A stretch of 64,000 nt of DNA from Apostichopus japonicus (GCF_037975245.1 NC_092577.1:5919001-5983000), one strand, 5' to 3'. Shown: positions 12,105-25,680, counted from the first letter of the stretch. Made by a program: numbers and translations. The notes: generated by a model not told the origin, from the sequence alone.

Positions 12105-13860
12105 TTTCAAATGCCTGGGAAAGGTACCACTTGTTTGAAGCTTACCTGTAATTTTACAACGCAGCTGCCTGGGAAAGATGCCAATGTACATATTCCAGAT
12201 TGGAGGTTATCCACGCAGCTGCCTGGGAAAGTTGCCAATGAACAGATTCTACGTTGGGCGTTTTCCAACGCTGCTTCCTGGGAAAGTCGCCTATCAAAAT
12301 ATTCCTCGTTGAACTTTTTCAAACTTAGCTGCCTGGGGAAGTTGCCAATGAACAGATTCCACATTGGACGTTTCCAACGTAGCTGCCTGGGAAAGTTGCC
12401 AATGAACAGATTCCACATTGGACGTTTCCAACGTAGCTGCCTGGGAAAGTTGCCAATGAACATATTCCACATTGGAGGTTATCCAACGCAGCTGCCTGGG
12501 AAAGTTGTCAATGAACAGATTCCACGTCGGACGTTTTTCAACGCAACTGCCTGGGAAAGTTGCCAATGAACAGATTCTACGTTGGGCGTTTTCCAACGCT
12601 GCTTCCTGGGAAAGTTGCCAATGAACATATTCCACGTTGGACGTTTTCCAACATAGCTGCCTGGGAAAGTTTCCTATCAACATATTCCTCGTTGGACTCT
12701 TTCAAACGTAGCTGCCTGAGAAAGTTGCCAATGAACAGATTTCTCGTTGGACGATTTCCAACGCAGCTGCCTTGGAAAGTTGCCAATGAACATATTCCTC
12801 ATTGAAATTTTTCAAACGTAGCTGTCTGGGAAAGTTGCCAATGAACAGATTCCACATTGGACGTTTCCAACGTAGTTGCCTGAGAGGTTGCCAATGAACA
12901 GATTCTACGTTGGACGTTTGCCAACGCAGCTGCCTGGGAAAGTTTCCTCTCAACATATTCCTCGTTGAACTTTTTCAAACGTAGCTGCCTGGGAAAGTTG
13001 CCAATGAACAGATTCCATGTTGGACGTTTCCAACGTAGGTGCCTGAGAAAGTTGCCAATGAACATATACCACGTTGGTCGTTTTCTAACGTAGCTGCCTG
13101 GGAAAGTTTCCTATCAACATATTCCTTGTTGGACTTTTTCAAACGTAGCTGCCTGAGAAAGTTGCCGATGAACAGATTCCACGTTGAACGTTTTCCAACG
13201 CAGCTGCCTTGGAAAGTTGCCAATGAACATATTCCTCATTGAACTTTTTCAAACGTAGCTGCCTGGGAAAGTTGCCAATGAACAGATTCCACATTGGACG
13301 TTTCTAACATAGCTGCCTGGAAAATTGCCAATGAACATATTCCTTGTTGGACTTTTTCCAACGTAGCTGCCTGGGAAAGTTTCCTATCAACATATTCTTC
13401 GTTGGACTCTTTCAAACGTAGCTGCCTGAGAAAGTTGCCAATGAACATATTTCTCGTTGGAAGATTTCCAACGCAGCTGCCTTGGAAAGTTGCCAATGAA
13501 CATATTCCTCATTGAACTTTTTCCAACGTAGCTGCCTGCGAAAGTTGCCAATGAACAGACTTCACATTGTACGTTTCCAACGTAGCTGCCTGAGAAAGTT
13601 GCCAATGAACAGATTCCACGTGGACGTTTTCCAACGTAGCTGCCTGGGAAAGTTTCCTATCAACATATTCCTCGTTGGACTTTTTCCAACGTAACTGCCT
13701 GAGAAAGTTGCCAATGAACAGATTCCACGTTGGACGTATTCCAACGCAGCTGCCTGAGAAAGTTGCCTATCAACATATTCCTCGTTGGAATTTTCAAACG
13801 TAGCTGCCTGGGAAAGTTGCCAATGAACAGATTCCTCGTTAGACGTTTTCCATGCAGATG
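12105..13860 (+). repeat. 54-56-bp minisatellite, about 30 copies
   Basis: Each unit contains GCTGCCTGGGAAAGTTGCC, then AATGAACAGATTCC, then a variable CGTTGGACGTTTTCCAAC. Measured starts at 12381, 12435, 12490 and 12545 give periods of 54-55 bp. Variant families alternate, for instance units with AAGTTTCCTATCAACATATT. Overlapping open frames of 60-214 codons occur on both strands and result from the low stop density of the unit. No gene is supported. Confidence 0.9.
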
Positions 13861-13981
13861 CCAACTCCAACTGCACTTCCTTCCGCACTTCTCTCGTGAC
13901 AATATAAACCAACCATTACCACCTTATTATCTGACCTATGGTTGGACGTTTAATGTTTCCATAACTTGTGTATAATGTTGG

Positions 13982-14740
13982 TGTCACAAGGTCCCCCTAA
14001 ACAGGGTCCTTTGAACAGGTGCAGGTCTGACACATAGAATCGATAAAAGAAGCGATACGAGTTTTAAACACAAAAATTTACTTTATTAAATGAAACCATA
14101 AGGTACTTGAGGTCTCCTACAATATTACTTAGAAATACAAATGAATAATAATAATACGAATAATACAGGTTAGGCTCGAAACGGCTTTCTCTCCAGTTCC
14201 AGGATAACGACTCTATCTCTGCCTCTCAGGCAATCGAAAGGAACATCGCATGTCGCCTCTCAGTCAATGCTTGACCTAATTCTCAGGTCACAAGCTACCA
14301 TCCTATAAATTAAAAAGGAAGAATTTGTCTAATCTCTAATTCCTTCGAACCCTATTCCACTATTAACATTTTCATATAGTTATACGCATGACAGCACACT
14401 CTTTTTGAAGGATTAAAACATAATACATATCGCAAAATTTCTGTTGCCGAATGACTTCCTAAAAATTAATTCACATGTTTAACGACAGATTTTAAACTCG
14501 TTTATTTCTAATAACTTGAATTTACACATGTCAAGAATTTAAATAACATTATACACATTTTATGTGAAAGAAGCCAATTACTTTTATAAATTACTTTTTA
14601 AATTTGTCTCGTACTTTTCGTACACACATTTATTTTCTCATAAAGCAATTAACGCAAATTTTAATTTCCCTAGACTTTATAAACACGAAATATTTAATCC
14701 CCGGCAAATTGATATACACGAATTCTAATACCCCGTGACA
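13982..14740 (-). mobile_element. Possible solo LTR (minus orientation)
   Basis: On the minus strand the segment starts TGTCACGGGGTATTAG and ends CCTTGTGACA, giving TG...CA ends with a 6-bp inverted repeat. An AATAAAG signal lies near the minus-strand 3' part (about 14085), as expected of an R region. No target duplication is visible (flanks GTTGG and TAGTA), and no primer site or polypurine tract was seen, so the call rests on termini and internal signals only. Confidence 0.4.
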
Positions 14741-14804
14741 TAGTATAATAATTTATTAAACAAACTTACAGGTCACGGCTCCAATCCAAAACCTGGTTCA
14801 CGCA

Positions 14805-14935
14805 ATACGTTGACTTTCACTATACGTTGACTTTCAAAATACGTTGACTGTCACAAAACGTTGACTTTCACAATACGTTGACTTTCAAAATACGTTGACG
14901 CTCACAATACGTTGACTTTCACTTTCAAAAATTAT
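14805..14935 (+). repeat. 17-20-bp tandem repeat
   Basis: About seven units of the form AATACGTTGACTTTCAC/A, with small length variation. It starts directly downstream of the probable LTR. Confidence 0.8.
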
Positions 14936-17215
14936 AACTTTTTTACTGTGCTGGTCCCCGACCAAATCGTCTCCCAATCTCTACAGCGGGATGTCAGTGA
15001 GCGAAGTGAAGTGAGTATCTCTATGCTTAATATTCCACAGAGGCAACATTCCAAAAACCGCCCAAGGAATTTAAAGGTACGACTACTAGTATTTAGTCTA
15101 TTGTTAAACACACATTTATGCAAATGAGATACTGCAGTTACATAATTAGAGATTCCTCAAGTAGTACAAGTAAGAGTGTTATTTTGATCGACCCCCTGAC
15201 AGTTGGTAGCTCAGCCACCCACCACACCCGCGAACACCCCCCCCCCACTACCACCCAACACATTCATTCATACACACACACATGTTCAACTTGAAAATAC
15301 TTTTTGCCACTTGCTAGTTAACATTAAACATCTGAGTCATAAAAAACCTATACATTATACGTACCTTAGACCACATATTGGAAACGAGATTTTTCAGCTT
15401 AAAAAAAACCGTCTCAAACAATTGGTGATCACAACGATATAAAGATTGTGTAATTCCAGTCGTAGATCAGACTGATTATGGTCGGCCTTTTTACAGGCTT
15501 TAAATCAATTCAGGCTAACGAGGAGGTTGATAGGCTCAAAGCAACCCCTTCTAAATACAATTCCTGCTGCTGGAATTGATGCTATAAAATATGGCAGGAG
15601 GAAAGACCAAAATAATCAAGAACTTCTAGATCAATGTTTATGGCTATTGTTATAAACATCCCGTTTCGAGTCATACTGTTCCAAAATGTCAGTTCCTATA
15701 AGGAAAGACGTAAGGTAAAAGAAAGGTCAATTAAATCTATTACTATGGTTCTATTTAAACTGAAAATTAATGTTAACATGTTCTCAATCTCTTTTGATCT
15801 AATTCTTTATTTACATAAAAAATAAGGAAATCGGTTAACAGAGACAGAAAACTGTGGTCACATGATAATTAATTAAAAATCATCTCTTCGATGTGTCATT
15901 TATGTGATTTTAGCAGAAAATTCGAAAATGTTCTAAAAAGTTAAAATCATATTCCATCTGGGTGTGTGATGACTACATGACAGTTATCTTCAATGTACGA
16001 CTTTCAGTGTTCGTCGCACTCTGATGATCTTTGATAATATCAATCGCAATGTACTTTTTTTCAACCCTTCATCCTTGGCTTAAAGATAAGATAGTTTAAA
16101 AAAAAAAAATGAAAATGTAAAGTTGCGTCCATACAGGTATGAAGGCTAACCACTTAATGAAAGTATGGCCCTTCCTCGAAGTATGCCTTTTTTAATTACA
16201 GACCAGCATTAATAACTACACCAGTTTAGACAATGAACTAATATTGCTTAATTCATTATTTGCTTTATTGCTAATTTCACGAAGTTTTATTTTGAAACGG
16301 ACGACATTATAAAACGTCTTAATAATCAAAACTTTGAGGATTTTTCATTTCAAAATAAGGCAAAACACACTCTTGAAATTTTTTGTACAAACAGGGTGGT
16401 ACTATATCTCTTCCAGATAAAATTATCAGATTTTGTCAATTTGACGCGTTTTGAGTTATTGGCCGTCAAAGACGACCTCTTTTGTACATCGGAGCAACTT
16501 AACAACTTCATAAATTAATATTGAGAACAGCTAGAACCCTGAAATTTGTTTAGGTGTAAGAACTATATCCTTATAATTAAAGTATAAAACCCTGACAGCT
16601 TTAACATGGTTACTTTGGTAAAAAATTGGCATCAAAGCATCAAAACCCCTACCTCATGCTGAATCGCAGCATGAAATAGCAACTTTAGAGTTGCACAACT
16701 TGCAAATATATTATAGGAAAGCATTGTCATCATTATGTTGTATTGTTTGTACTAGACATAATAACCTTTGAAAGAATCAAGTACCCTCATGTAATGGTTT
16801 ATGAGCAATTCATCACTAAAAATAGCACATTTTTTAGTGAAAAGTACAAATATCGAATATTTTGACACTTTTAAGTTGACCTAACTGCACAAGACAATAT
16901 TATTGTAGCCTATTTTTTTCTTTTTTCTGTTCTATGGGATAGACTCTATGAGCATCTGTATGAGAAAGTTGGTGGAATGTTTAATTGCTGAGAAATGAGA
17001 CCTCAAAAGTCAAGAAAATGCCAAAAGGCCACGGTGGCGACAAATTGCGGAATTTCAAAGTGTGATAAATCGGCCAATTATAAAGCAATGCAATTTTTTT
17101 TTTCAGAATATGCTTATTTTTTGGTGGCTCAATCATACAAAAAATTTGGGGATTTTTCAAAGATGTCGAACTACAACATACTCCAAAATTTGGTGATTTG
17201 ATATGGAATGACCCA
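14936..17215. other. No supported gene
   Basis: AT-rich sequence with homopolymer runs (C run at 15240, A run at 16100). Frames up to 80 codons lack splice or start context. No repeat family was recognised apart from the foldback half that begins at its right edge. Confidence 0.4.
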
Positions 17216-17219
17216 ACTA

Positions 17220-17713
17220 TCATTTTCCAGTAGGTTTCAACTGTTTACCTCATGAGCTGACCTAGGTCAATGAGGGGATGGGCATTTTGGGGGTCTACTG
17301 GCAGGGGTACTCCACCAATAAAATTACTGGTAATGCCCATCCCTTACATATGAAGTGATACCTATCATTTTCCTGTAGGTTTCAAGTGGTTACCTCATTA
17401 GCTGATCTAGGTCAGCTGTGAGGGGTCAATTATTGATGACTGGCAGGGGTACCCCACCACCAATAATTACTGGCGATGGCCATTTGTTGCTCTTGGGGCC
17501 ATACCTGACACATTGTACTTACTTTGATGTGGTTAACATGAAAGCTGATCTAGGTTTGCTTTTAGGTGACTTTAAAATTGCTCTCCCAGCCACACCCACC
17601 ACACCCGGTTTGTCAGTCGTCTGGTTTCATATACAGGAATGCACTGTGAACGTTGTGATGTACAAGGCAATTGGTTACCCTTCCAGCTAACCAAACCCTC
17701 TGGGCTCCCGGTC
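17220..17713 (+). mobile_element. Half of a foldback element (right arm only)
   Basis: It matches the right arm of the complete foldback element at 59172-60708 in order: CCAGTAGGTTTCAA, GAGCTGACCTAGGTCA, GGGGATGGGCAT, GGCAGGGGTA, GTTGCTCTTGGGGCCATACC, ATTGCTCTCCCAGCCACA, then GCTAACCAAACCCTCTGG. It ends CTCCCGGTC followed by TA at 17714-17715. The inverted left arm is missing, so this copy is truncated. The 90-codon frame within it is not a gene. Confidence 0.8.
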
Positions 17714-17849
17714 TATTATGTCATCAACGTATGTACGCTAACCGGACAGAGAGGAATTTAGACTGAATAAAGCTTTTTCGATACAACTTGTGTTACAATG
17801 TGATACATTTGCATAACGTGTAGATTTCGCACAAAACACCAAAAAGGGT

Positions 17850-18015
17850 TACGCAATGATAGTCGTTTGTGTTGTTTAATCGCTCCAATGGAAAATAGAG
17901 GAAGAGCCACTTCCGTCATTTCACAAAATATATGAGCAATATTGTCTATCAGACAAACTTCCGCGAAAAATTGAGGTTAAAGATGATGTTTGCACTAATT
18001 GGTTCTCTATTTTGT
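17850..18015 (+). repeat. Dispersed repeat, copy 2
   Basis: Diverged copy of the repeat at 10385-10560; the shared blocks include CACTTCCGTCATTTCACA and TGTCTATCAGACAA in the same order. Confidence 0.6.
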
Positions 18016-18164
18016 GATTGATGACTCATGAATTATATATAGCTTGGTCCAGGAGAACCCTTTGTCTACAACCTCACAGCCCCTATCTTGATATTGTAAT
18101 AGTACAGCTTAATTTTCATCCTTTGAGTCTGTTGTACTATTGATTCATACTTTCTGATATAGAC

Positions 18165-18518
<354 letters not shown>

Positions 18519-19036
18519 TATTTTGTAAAGCGTAAAATCCACAAAAGTGCTCTAAAACGCTATGTTACAGCAAAGAAAAGAAAGAGACATGTTTATCATT
18601 ACGTATATTTTGCTGCTAGGGTCACTTCTCTGCTGTAATACAGGGTTTGGGTGTTAAAGATTATGAATATTTATGTACTTGTTAGCCCTAAGTGAATTCA
18701 AACTCACCCTCCTGGCTTGACATATTTTATACTTGCCTGTGGAAAAAAAAGAACAAAAGTCTCTGTTAGTTTGAGAGAAGAGGATTTCTTCCGTTTGCGG
18801 GCTTGTTTTAAGATGGCAATGGGTAAATTTTGGTCCTTTCTGGGTACTTGGTTGTGCGATGGTGACGGTCTGTCTACGATGGAGCAACTTGTAAATGACA
18901 CATTTGGTTTGAGGCTGTTTTCTGTATTGAATAAACTGGTGAAATTTAATACTACCGACTCTGTGGTTCTGTTCCGAGCAGGCTGACCCTTAATTCGACT
19001 CCCTCCGCCTCCCTTCATAACCTTGTTGATAACAAA
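18519..19036. other. Unique sequence between two long microsatellites
   Basis: Part next to the TAA array may be a minus-strand retroposon 3' end. Frames of 89 (plus, 18717-18986) and 104 codons (minus, 18704-19018) overlap antisense. Neither has a recognisable family or exon borders, so I do not call a gene. Confidence 0.35.
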
Positions 19037-19521
19037 GGATGGATGGATGGATGGATGGATGGATGGATGGATGGATGGATGGATGGATGGATGGATGGAT
19101 GGATGGATGGATGGATGGATGGATGGATGGATGGATGGATGGATGGATGGATGGATGGATGGATGGATGGATGGATGGATGGATGGATGGATGGATGGAT
19201 GGATGGATGGATGGATGGATGGATGGATGGATGGATGGATGGATGGATGGATGGATGGATGGATGGATGGATGGATGGATGGATGGATGGATGGATGGAT
19301 GGATGGATGGATGGATGGATGGATGGATGGATGGATGGATGGATGGATGGATGGATGGATGGATGGATGGATGGATGGATGGATGGATGGATGGATGGAT
19401 GGATGGATGGATGGATGGATGGATGGATGGATGGATGGATGGATGGATGGATGGATGGATGGATGGATGGATGGATGGATGGATGGATGGATGGATGGAT
19501 GGATGGATGGATAGATAGATA
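19037..19521 (+). repeat. (GGAT)n microsatellite, about 119 copies
   Basis: A pure GGAT array of about 476 bp ends in a short GATA tract. All six frames are open because the unit and its complement lack stops, which explains the long Gly-Trp-Met-Asp and Ser-Ile-His-Pro frames. Confidence 0.97.
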
Positions 19522-19529
19522 TTCTCGTC

Positions 19530-20400
19530 TTTAGTGCAGCCTTTCACAATACCACATTTTGTTCAATAGTCATGGGCACCGAATACGTTTTGAAGGCATG
19601 ACTCTGCAATGTGACTATATTTCAATATTAGCAGCAGAAAGTGCATGTTCTTGAACTCAATTTACATCAATTCAGATGAACATTTTGTACAAGAAACGTT
19701 ATATCAAGGGAAAGAGTAACAATTGTTGATTTCATATTTGATAAGCTTGCACTAACATTGGGCTAATTATGTGTGCAAATATGCAAATGAGGGTCTCAAA
19801 ATAGCTAATTTTGGAATAAATACGACCAATAGTAATAACATTTTTGTTTTGGTGTATCGAAGGATTAGCAATACATAAACAATACTCGTATATACAATAT
19901 ACGTATTTACACGCACAAGTGCACCGGCCTCATTGTGCGAATCTTTCTTACAACAAACTGGTGGCGCTATGCCGACATTTGGTTTACTTTTGTAAGGAAG
20001 CCTGTCAAGATATGATATTCATCAGATTTTTGGAAAAGGGTGTAGGGTGCATTGTTAACAATGAAGAGTTTTTCAACTTTTGTTTCGGTCTTGGATGAGT
20101 TTTTGGCAATATTCCGATTATAATACAATTTCAATTCTCTCTAGCCCAGCTTTTTGAACATTTATCAAGGTACTGGCCTGATTCTAATTGGAGCCCAGAC
20201 TTTATTTTTTAAATAAAAAGCCAAAATGTAGATACCACGTGTAGTACAGGTCCCACAGATCCTCCATCCTTATTCAACTCTATAACGGTCACTTCAGCGG
20301 TCACTTCAATTATTTTCGTAATAACTTAGTCTCTCTCTGGATTATTTTGTGGTACTATCGAATACCACTGGCAAGACGATTGTTAAAGTGACCACTTCCT
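19530..20400. other. No supported gene
   Basis: No frame with splice signals was recognised. The region precedes the decayed tail exon at 20411 and may be its intron. Confidence 0.35.
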
Positions 20401-20410
20401 CTTACACCAG

Positions 20411-20942
20411 GGATATCTCAGCAGCGTATAAACCCATCAACTGAAAAGGAAAATGTAAACGACTCTGATAGTGTGTATGATGAAATAACAGATGAAAAAA
20501 AAGGTCTACTACATGACTCATATAGCATCAGATGAGAATGGAGACCCCACCGAGCACCAAGCACACTTCAACAGTAGTTGACGTACACGCAAATGAAAGT
20601 GACGATTATAAACCTAACGAAGAGCAAATGTCAGCAGCAGAATGAGGTAATGATATTAATCGTCAAGTTATCTCGATTAACTAAGACAGATATCCGATAA
20701 GCACGGAAAAGCGTGGCTGTCTTCTAGAAGGTTCGTTTGACACAGGCCTGCAGGCCGACAATAGCCTCGATAACTCTTCTGATGTGCAGACAGAAGTTGA
20801 CCATATGTATGACTGACATTTTCCCAACATTTGCGTATCATCTTTTGATAGCGACGACTCGGTTGGTTTACGTGATACTGCCATTGACATACTAAGCGTA
20901 TTGGTTACAGACGCAAACGCTTTTGGTGGTAAGGAGCAATAA
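20411..20942 (+). pseudogene. Decayed terminal exon of a receptor-like cytoplasmic tail
   Basis: A strong acceptor (CTTCCTCTTACACCAG, AG at 20409-20410) opens a frame encoding an acidic, Tyr-containing tail (DSDSVYDEITDEKKG) that stops at 20533. From about 20526 a second frame continues (ESDDYKPNEEQ; DNSSDVQTEVDHMYD; SSFDSDDSVGLRDTAID) to TAA at 20940-20942. It is broken by three in-frame stops (about 20640, 20682 and 20814). AATAAA overlaps the final stop. The composition stays polar, acidic and Ser/Thr-rich across the stops, and YDEI and DDYKP look like SH2-type tyrosine sites. I infer a pseudogenised intracellular tail of a membrane protein. The frame change and three stops argue against a working exon. 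No upstream exon was found. Confidence 0.45.
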
Positions 20943-22320
20943 AATGGTAATTTACAATATTACAATATACATATAATATACATACATATTAAAAGGGTTT
21001 TATACAAACTAAATGAAGTTTCCACTAAGCTCAACGCCGTGTTACTACCGTAATTAAAGAGAACAAACTAAAAGAAATCTCCTCTAAAAAAATGTATGTA
21101 ACATGATGTAATATCATGCAATACGATGTCATTAATATTCATTAGTCACCTGTTCTGAATGCAATATAAGCAAGAACACATTTTATTTATATCATTTTCT
21201 TTTACCCTGCACTATAGTCATAACTATCTCAGTATGTTTTTATTGAATACATGTTAATACATCGGCGTACACGTGAAAGAACTGTTCTGCATTGTTCATT
21301 GTACGTCTTTCTGAACTCTTATGAAATAAGACAAGACTCATTAACGGCGAACAATTTATATGGTTTATTAATTTAATTAACGTTCAAGCATTTCTGTGCT
21401 CAATAGGCATGTTTATAAGTGCATTCTGTATTGATGTCAGCAAACCAATAGGTAAGGCCTGCAAAACATAACGAGAAAAAAAAATACTACGCAAAGCCTT
21501 GGAAAACGGTTTGTAAGCAAAATAAAAATAGTGCCATGGGAACAGTGCAGAATCCCACCTCAACTTGGATATTTTAGTATTTGTAAGTACTTTCTGAGAA
21601 GGTCGTCCTGTGGTCGCTCAGCAGAGTAATTTGAAACTACGCCATCATATTAGGTCGGGTGGACGCATGAAGAAACCACGGAATGTAAACAGAGCCAGTG
21701 TAACAGTGTTGAATTCCCCCCCCCCCCCCACAAAAAAAAAAACACAGCATTACACAATGACTGAATTAAGCAGTGTACAACCTGCTGAGACACAATGTTA
21801 CAAACAACTGAAGTAACTTCCAAGTCAATTACTGAAGTAGTTGTGGGAGAAAGTCCAGAATCTGACTATAGATGGCCGTTCACAAGTACAGACATATAGG
21901 AAAGCCACACAAGGATTAGACTAAGGGTATAGACATATGTGACCCGTGCGACCCTACCTAGAACTGGGTTTAGTCGAAAAGTAGTAAGACACTGAACTAT
22001 TGACATGTGTAATGATACAAAATTATCAATGGATATGACAATATACAAGAGTATATAAACTTTTACCACATTTATACTTCTCCCCTCCCTCATGCAGGTT
22101 TGTAAAAATCCTCCAAATGTCCCCTTTGGTAAATAGAAAGTGCCGTGTAGGGAAGATTGCTCCTTTCTATTTGTAAATCTGTAAACTGGAAGAAATTCAT
22201 ACCTTTTTGTTTGAAATACAAGTTCAATAAAACAGAGTCACGTTGTTGCAAACTGAATAAAAAATAAAAAATAGAATTAAAAAGTGCTCTTACATGGAAA
22301 ATACATTTCTTATACATGTA
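20943..22320. other. No supported gene
   Basis: AT-rich, with a C/A homopolymer junction at 21717-21742. No exon-like frame was found on either strand. Confidence 0.4.
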
Positions 22321-22457
22321 TTATGCCGGGTGTTGACTGAGCAGTCGGACCAACAAACGTCTTTCCAATGACATTCGGTAATACCAGCAAATCCCGCCGA
22401 GAATGACAAAAGTTGTTAATAAAGTAACGGAAGCGAATAAGTTTCCTCTGTTAGGAG
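22321..22457 (-). CDS. Terminal exon of a single-pass membrane protein (partial gene)
   Basis: Minus-strand exon after a TTTACAG acceptor (AG at 22459-22458), phase 1, 44 residues and a TAA stop. It starts PNRGNLFAS, continues into a hydrophobic segment of about 20 residues (VTLLTTFVILGGICWYY), and ends in a short basic tail (SLERRLLVRLLSQHPA). The layout, with extracellular stem, membrane segment and short Arg-rich tail, fits the last exon of a type I membrane protein. Upstream exons should lie at higher coordinates but were not identified. The family is unknown. It could also be an isolated duplicated exon. Confidence 0.4.
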
Positions 22458-24540
22458 CTGTAAATGAACAAGACTTTAAAAAGCAAATTAGTCTATCAAG
22501 TCATTGGTAGCATTTTTAACAACGGTACAGTGTAATGAAGCTTCATTTCATGCCTCACTATGCATTTTCATAGGGCTTTTGTAAGGAAGGTCGTCCTTCC
22601 ACTGTAGGCTTTTGCCATCTGTATCGAACACTGCTAGTTCTGTTTTAGTGACATATTTTGCCTTATTTCTAGAGATCAATCAATCTATTAGAAGGAATAT
22701 TGTTTAGTAAAGGATTAAGTATGGAGTCGATTTATCCTGAAAGATGTTCTGTAAGAGTACCAATTTTGATATCATTGGTCAGCATGGAGGGAATAACTTG
22801 TGTGTCATGGTTAGTTCACAAATGTGTTGATGGCGGATCCTCTACACAGTAGAGACAAGTGCATAGATAGTGTATCTGACGCCATATGCTCACTAGCATC
22901 ACACCAACTACGAAACCATGCACTCAAGTGTGCATATACTGAACAACAGAGTATATCGAAGGAACTATTATATACCAAAGAAAACTTATAGAACATGGTT
23001 CCAGACACTGTCACAAATCAGAAGGTTCTTTCTGCTCTAGACACATAGTTGTTTTTAAGAAAAAATGCGAAAACTTGACAAATTAACAGCTCAGGACCGG
23101 CTACTCCATCATTTGCAAAGCACAGGCCATCCAAACATATCACCAGTAATTTCGTAAACCCATCAACTCATCGGGCTAACAACGATATCATTGATGTCAT
23201 TGGTGTCATAAGACCAATCTTAAATGTTGCTGTTATTCTTTTGCAATTAGCACATTGATAATTATTTTGTTTATTTCTTTTCCTTTTTTTATTGTAAGGG
23301 GTCAGACTCGAAAAGCTATGCTTATTCTGACTCCTCTACCCATCATATGTATATATATTCTGATTACTGCATATCATTTATTCACTTACTTGAAGACGCA
23401 CAAATGATCTGGCTATCTGCCGTTCAACGCAAAGCGCCATTATTTTTTGAAGATTTAACTGCCTAAACACACGGCGATTCGCTGTGTCAGCATTCTTCTT
23501 AGTACATTTTCTATGTCTATGGCGTGGCTGCATGTTAAATAGGCATATTTTTAATGAAGTAGTTGATTGCCGCCATTTTTAACATACGAAGAGGATCACG
23601 TCGCCGGTCGGTATATTCCACTGTTAAATAGGGGTGTTTTGCATCGAATGTATGACAATAAATGACAATGAAACTGCATATTTGCAACACAAAAGATAAG
23701 TACATTTTAAAGAAGAATTCAATACATATAATCAAATAATTATGGTATTATATTTATTTCAATGAAAACTACCAAAGATCTAATGTGTGGAAAAGGAGAG
23801 AAACTGAAGTGCAATCAATATAATCTATAACGTCATTGCACTGAATTATTGTGGTCGGGTGGTAAAGAACAACTGTAATCGAAGTGACCGAACCGGGATA
23901 TAGGTAGGGAAGTTTTGTAATGGTGTATTTTCTCTCCTAGGGTATAAGTAATAGCTCTTTGGTGAGAGAGATGGAGTTGGGTAATTGCTATTGTAAGAGT
24001 AATAGCAACTTCTTTTTCTTTCTTTTTTCCTTTTCTGTCTTTTTACCTTTTAGTATCGGAGTTTGAGAATCGGAGATACCGAAACGAATTGTTTTATATT
24101 TTCGTATTATTTACACTGCAATATAAAGTAATATTGTTAAAATCAGCTAGGGTTTTAACGCAAAAATACATACAGAGGCAATATATATCTTAATACCGTA
24201 CAAACCATGATTTTAATACGTTTGAGGAAATTCAAAATACTATCGAATGGTACAGTCCAAAATAATGTAAACAAACGCTACGAATATAATATATTCCATT
24301 TTGGTCGAAACAAATTTCCGTGGTGACGATACATAGCCATTGTTATATCAACGTTGAATACAGTAAATTTGACATTGGTGCAACGTTCATAACCCAAGCA
24401 AAATTTAACATAAAATAAGGAATACCACAGATCGTGCACGCCAGACAAATTGTTTCCGAGCGATTATAAATGATTCTCCATTTTCGTACAGTTGGACAAG
24501 TGAAAGGTGAGTCAGTGATATGATTGTGAGGATCGCTTAG
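22458..24540. other. No supported gene; possible relic coding patch at 22800-23260
   Basis: A 57-codon plus frame beginning at an ATG near 22827 (ADPLHSRDKCIDSVSDAICS...) and a later open patch at about 23085-23250 have protein-like composition. They are in different frames with stops between. I do not recognise a family. Confidence 0.3.
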
Positions 24541-24799
<259 letters not shown>

Positions 24800-24932
24800 T
24801 GTTGTCTGACGATCGCTATAACGCGTGAAACTCCGAGTTACAACTACTAGTGTTCCACTAGTATCAACATATATTCCGCTCTGTCCACTGGATATAGAGC
24901 ACTCTGCGCCAAGATAGACGCCAACCAACCAA

Positions 24933-25032
<100 letters not shown>

Positions 25033-25140
25033 TAAGCCAAAGTGCAATGATAACAAGCTATTGCATTTGCTATATCTGTTATATTTACAAGTGGACCCAA
25101 TAACTTGCATTAGGAGCCACAACCCTAACAAATATAATTG

Positions 25141-25312
25141 CGTGCGCTGGTTTGTGGCTGCACCCTATGGGAAATCGCCCGTGGGAATCCACTTTGTGGA
25201 GCACCGTGGTGCCCCAGGAGAAATTGATTGAATCGAGCAAACTTTGGTGTGTAAGTGTGACCAGTTACCAATGACCAGGGCTAAGTTGTATACTCTATTG
25301 TACACTCTTTTT
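25141..25312 (+). repeat. tRNA-derived SINE, 3' fragment
   Basis: It matches the 3' half of the copy at 2633-2965 (GCTGGTTTGTGGCTGCA, GTGGTGCCCCAGGA, AATTGATTGAATC) and the end of the copy at 34630 (ACTTTGGTGTGTA, GTTACCAATGACCAGGG). The tRNA-like head is missing. Confidence 0.75.
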
Positions 25313-25680
25313 AGTGTGAATAGCGTTCTAAATGCTGGTTAATAATTATAATAATAATTATAATAATATCCAGTCCTTGGATATTGTTTGGACGTTTTGA
25401 TGTTTTGGTCGGTATCCGACAGCCCCTTTTCCCTCAATCCGTCGTCCCGATCCCCCGTCTAACACATTGAACACCTATTATAGAAGCGCTTTAAGGCAGT
25501 ATCTCTAGCAAGCAAACATATTAATTTGCTAAAATGCTGAAATCTGCTATTTTTATTTTTGTTTTACTATTTACTATGAAGCCTCACCTATTAAGTAGGA
25601 CATGATTGTCGGTCGTGTCCTCATTGGCATTCTACGTGATCGGATATTTACGGTAGGCAAAAATGTTGATAAACATAGTT

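Noticed and set aside
19023-19547. Long frames of Trp-Met-Asp-Gly or Ser-Ile-His-Pro repeats
   Set aside because: They are translations of the pure GGAT array; every frame is open because the unit has no stop.
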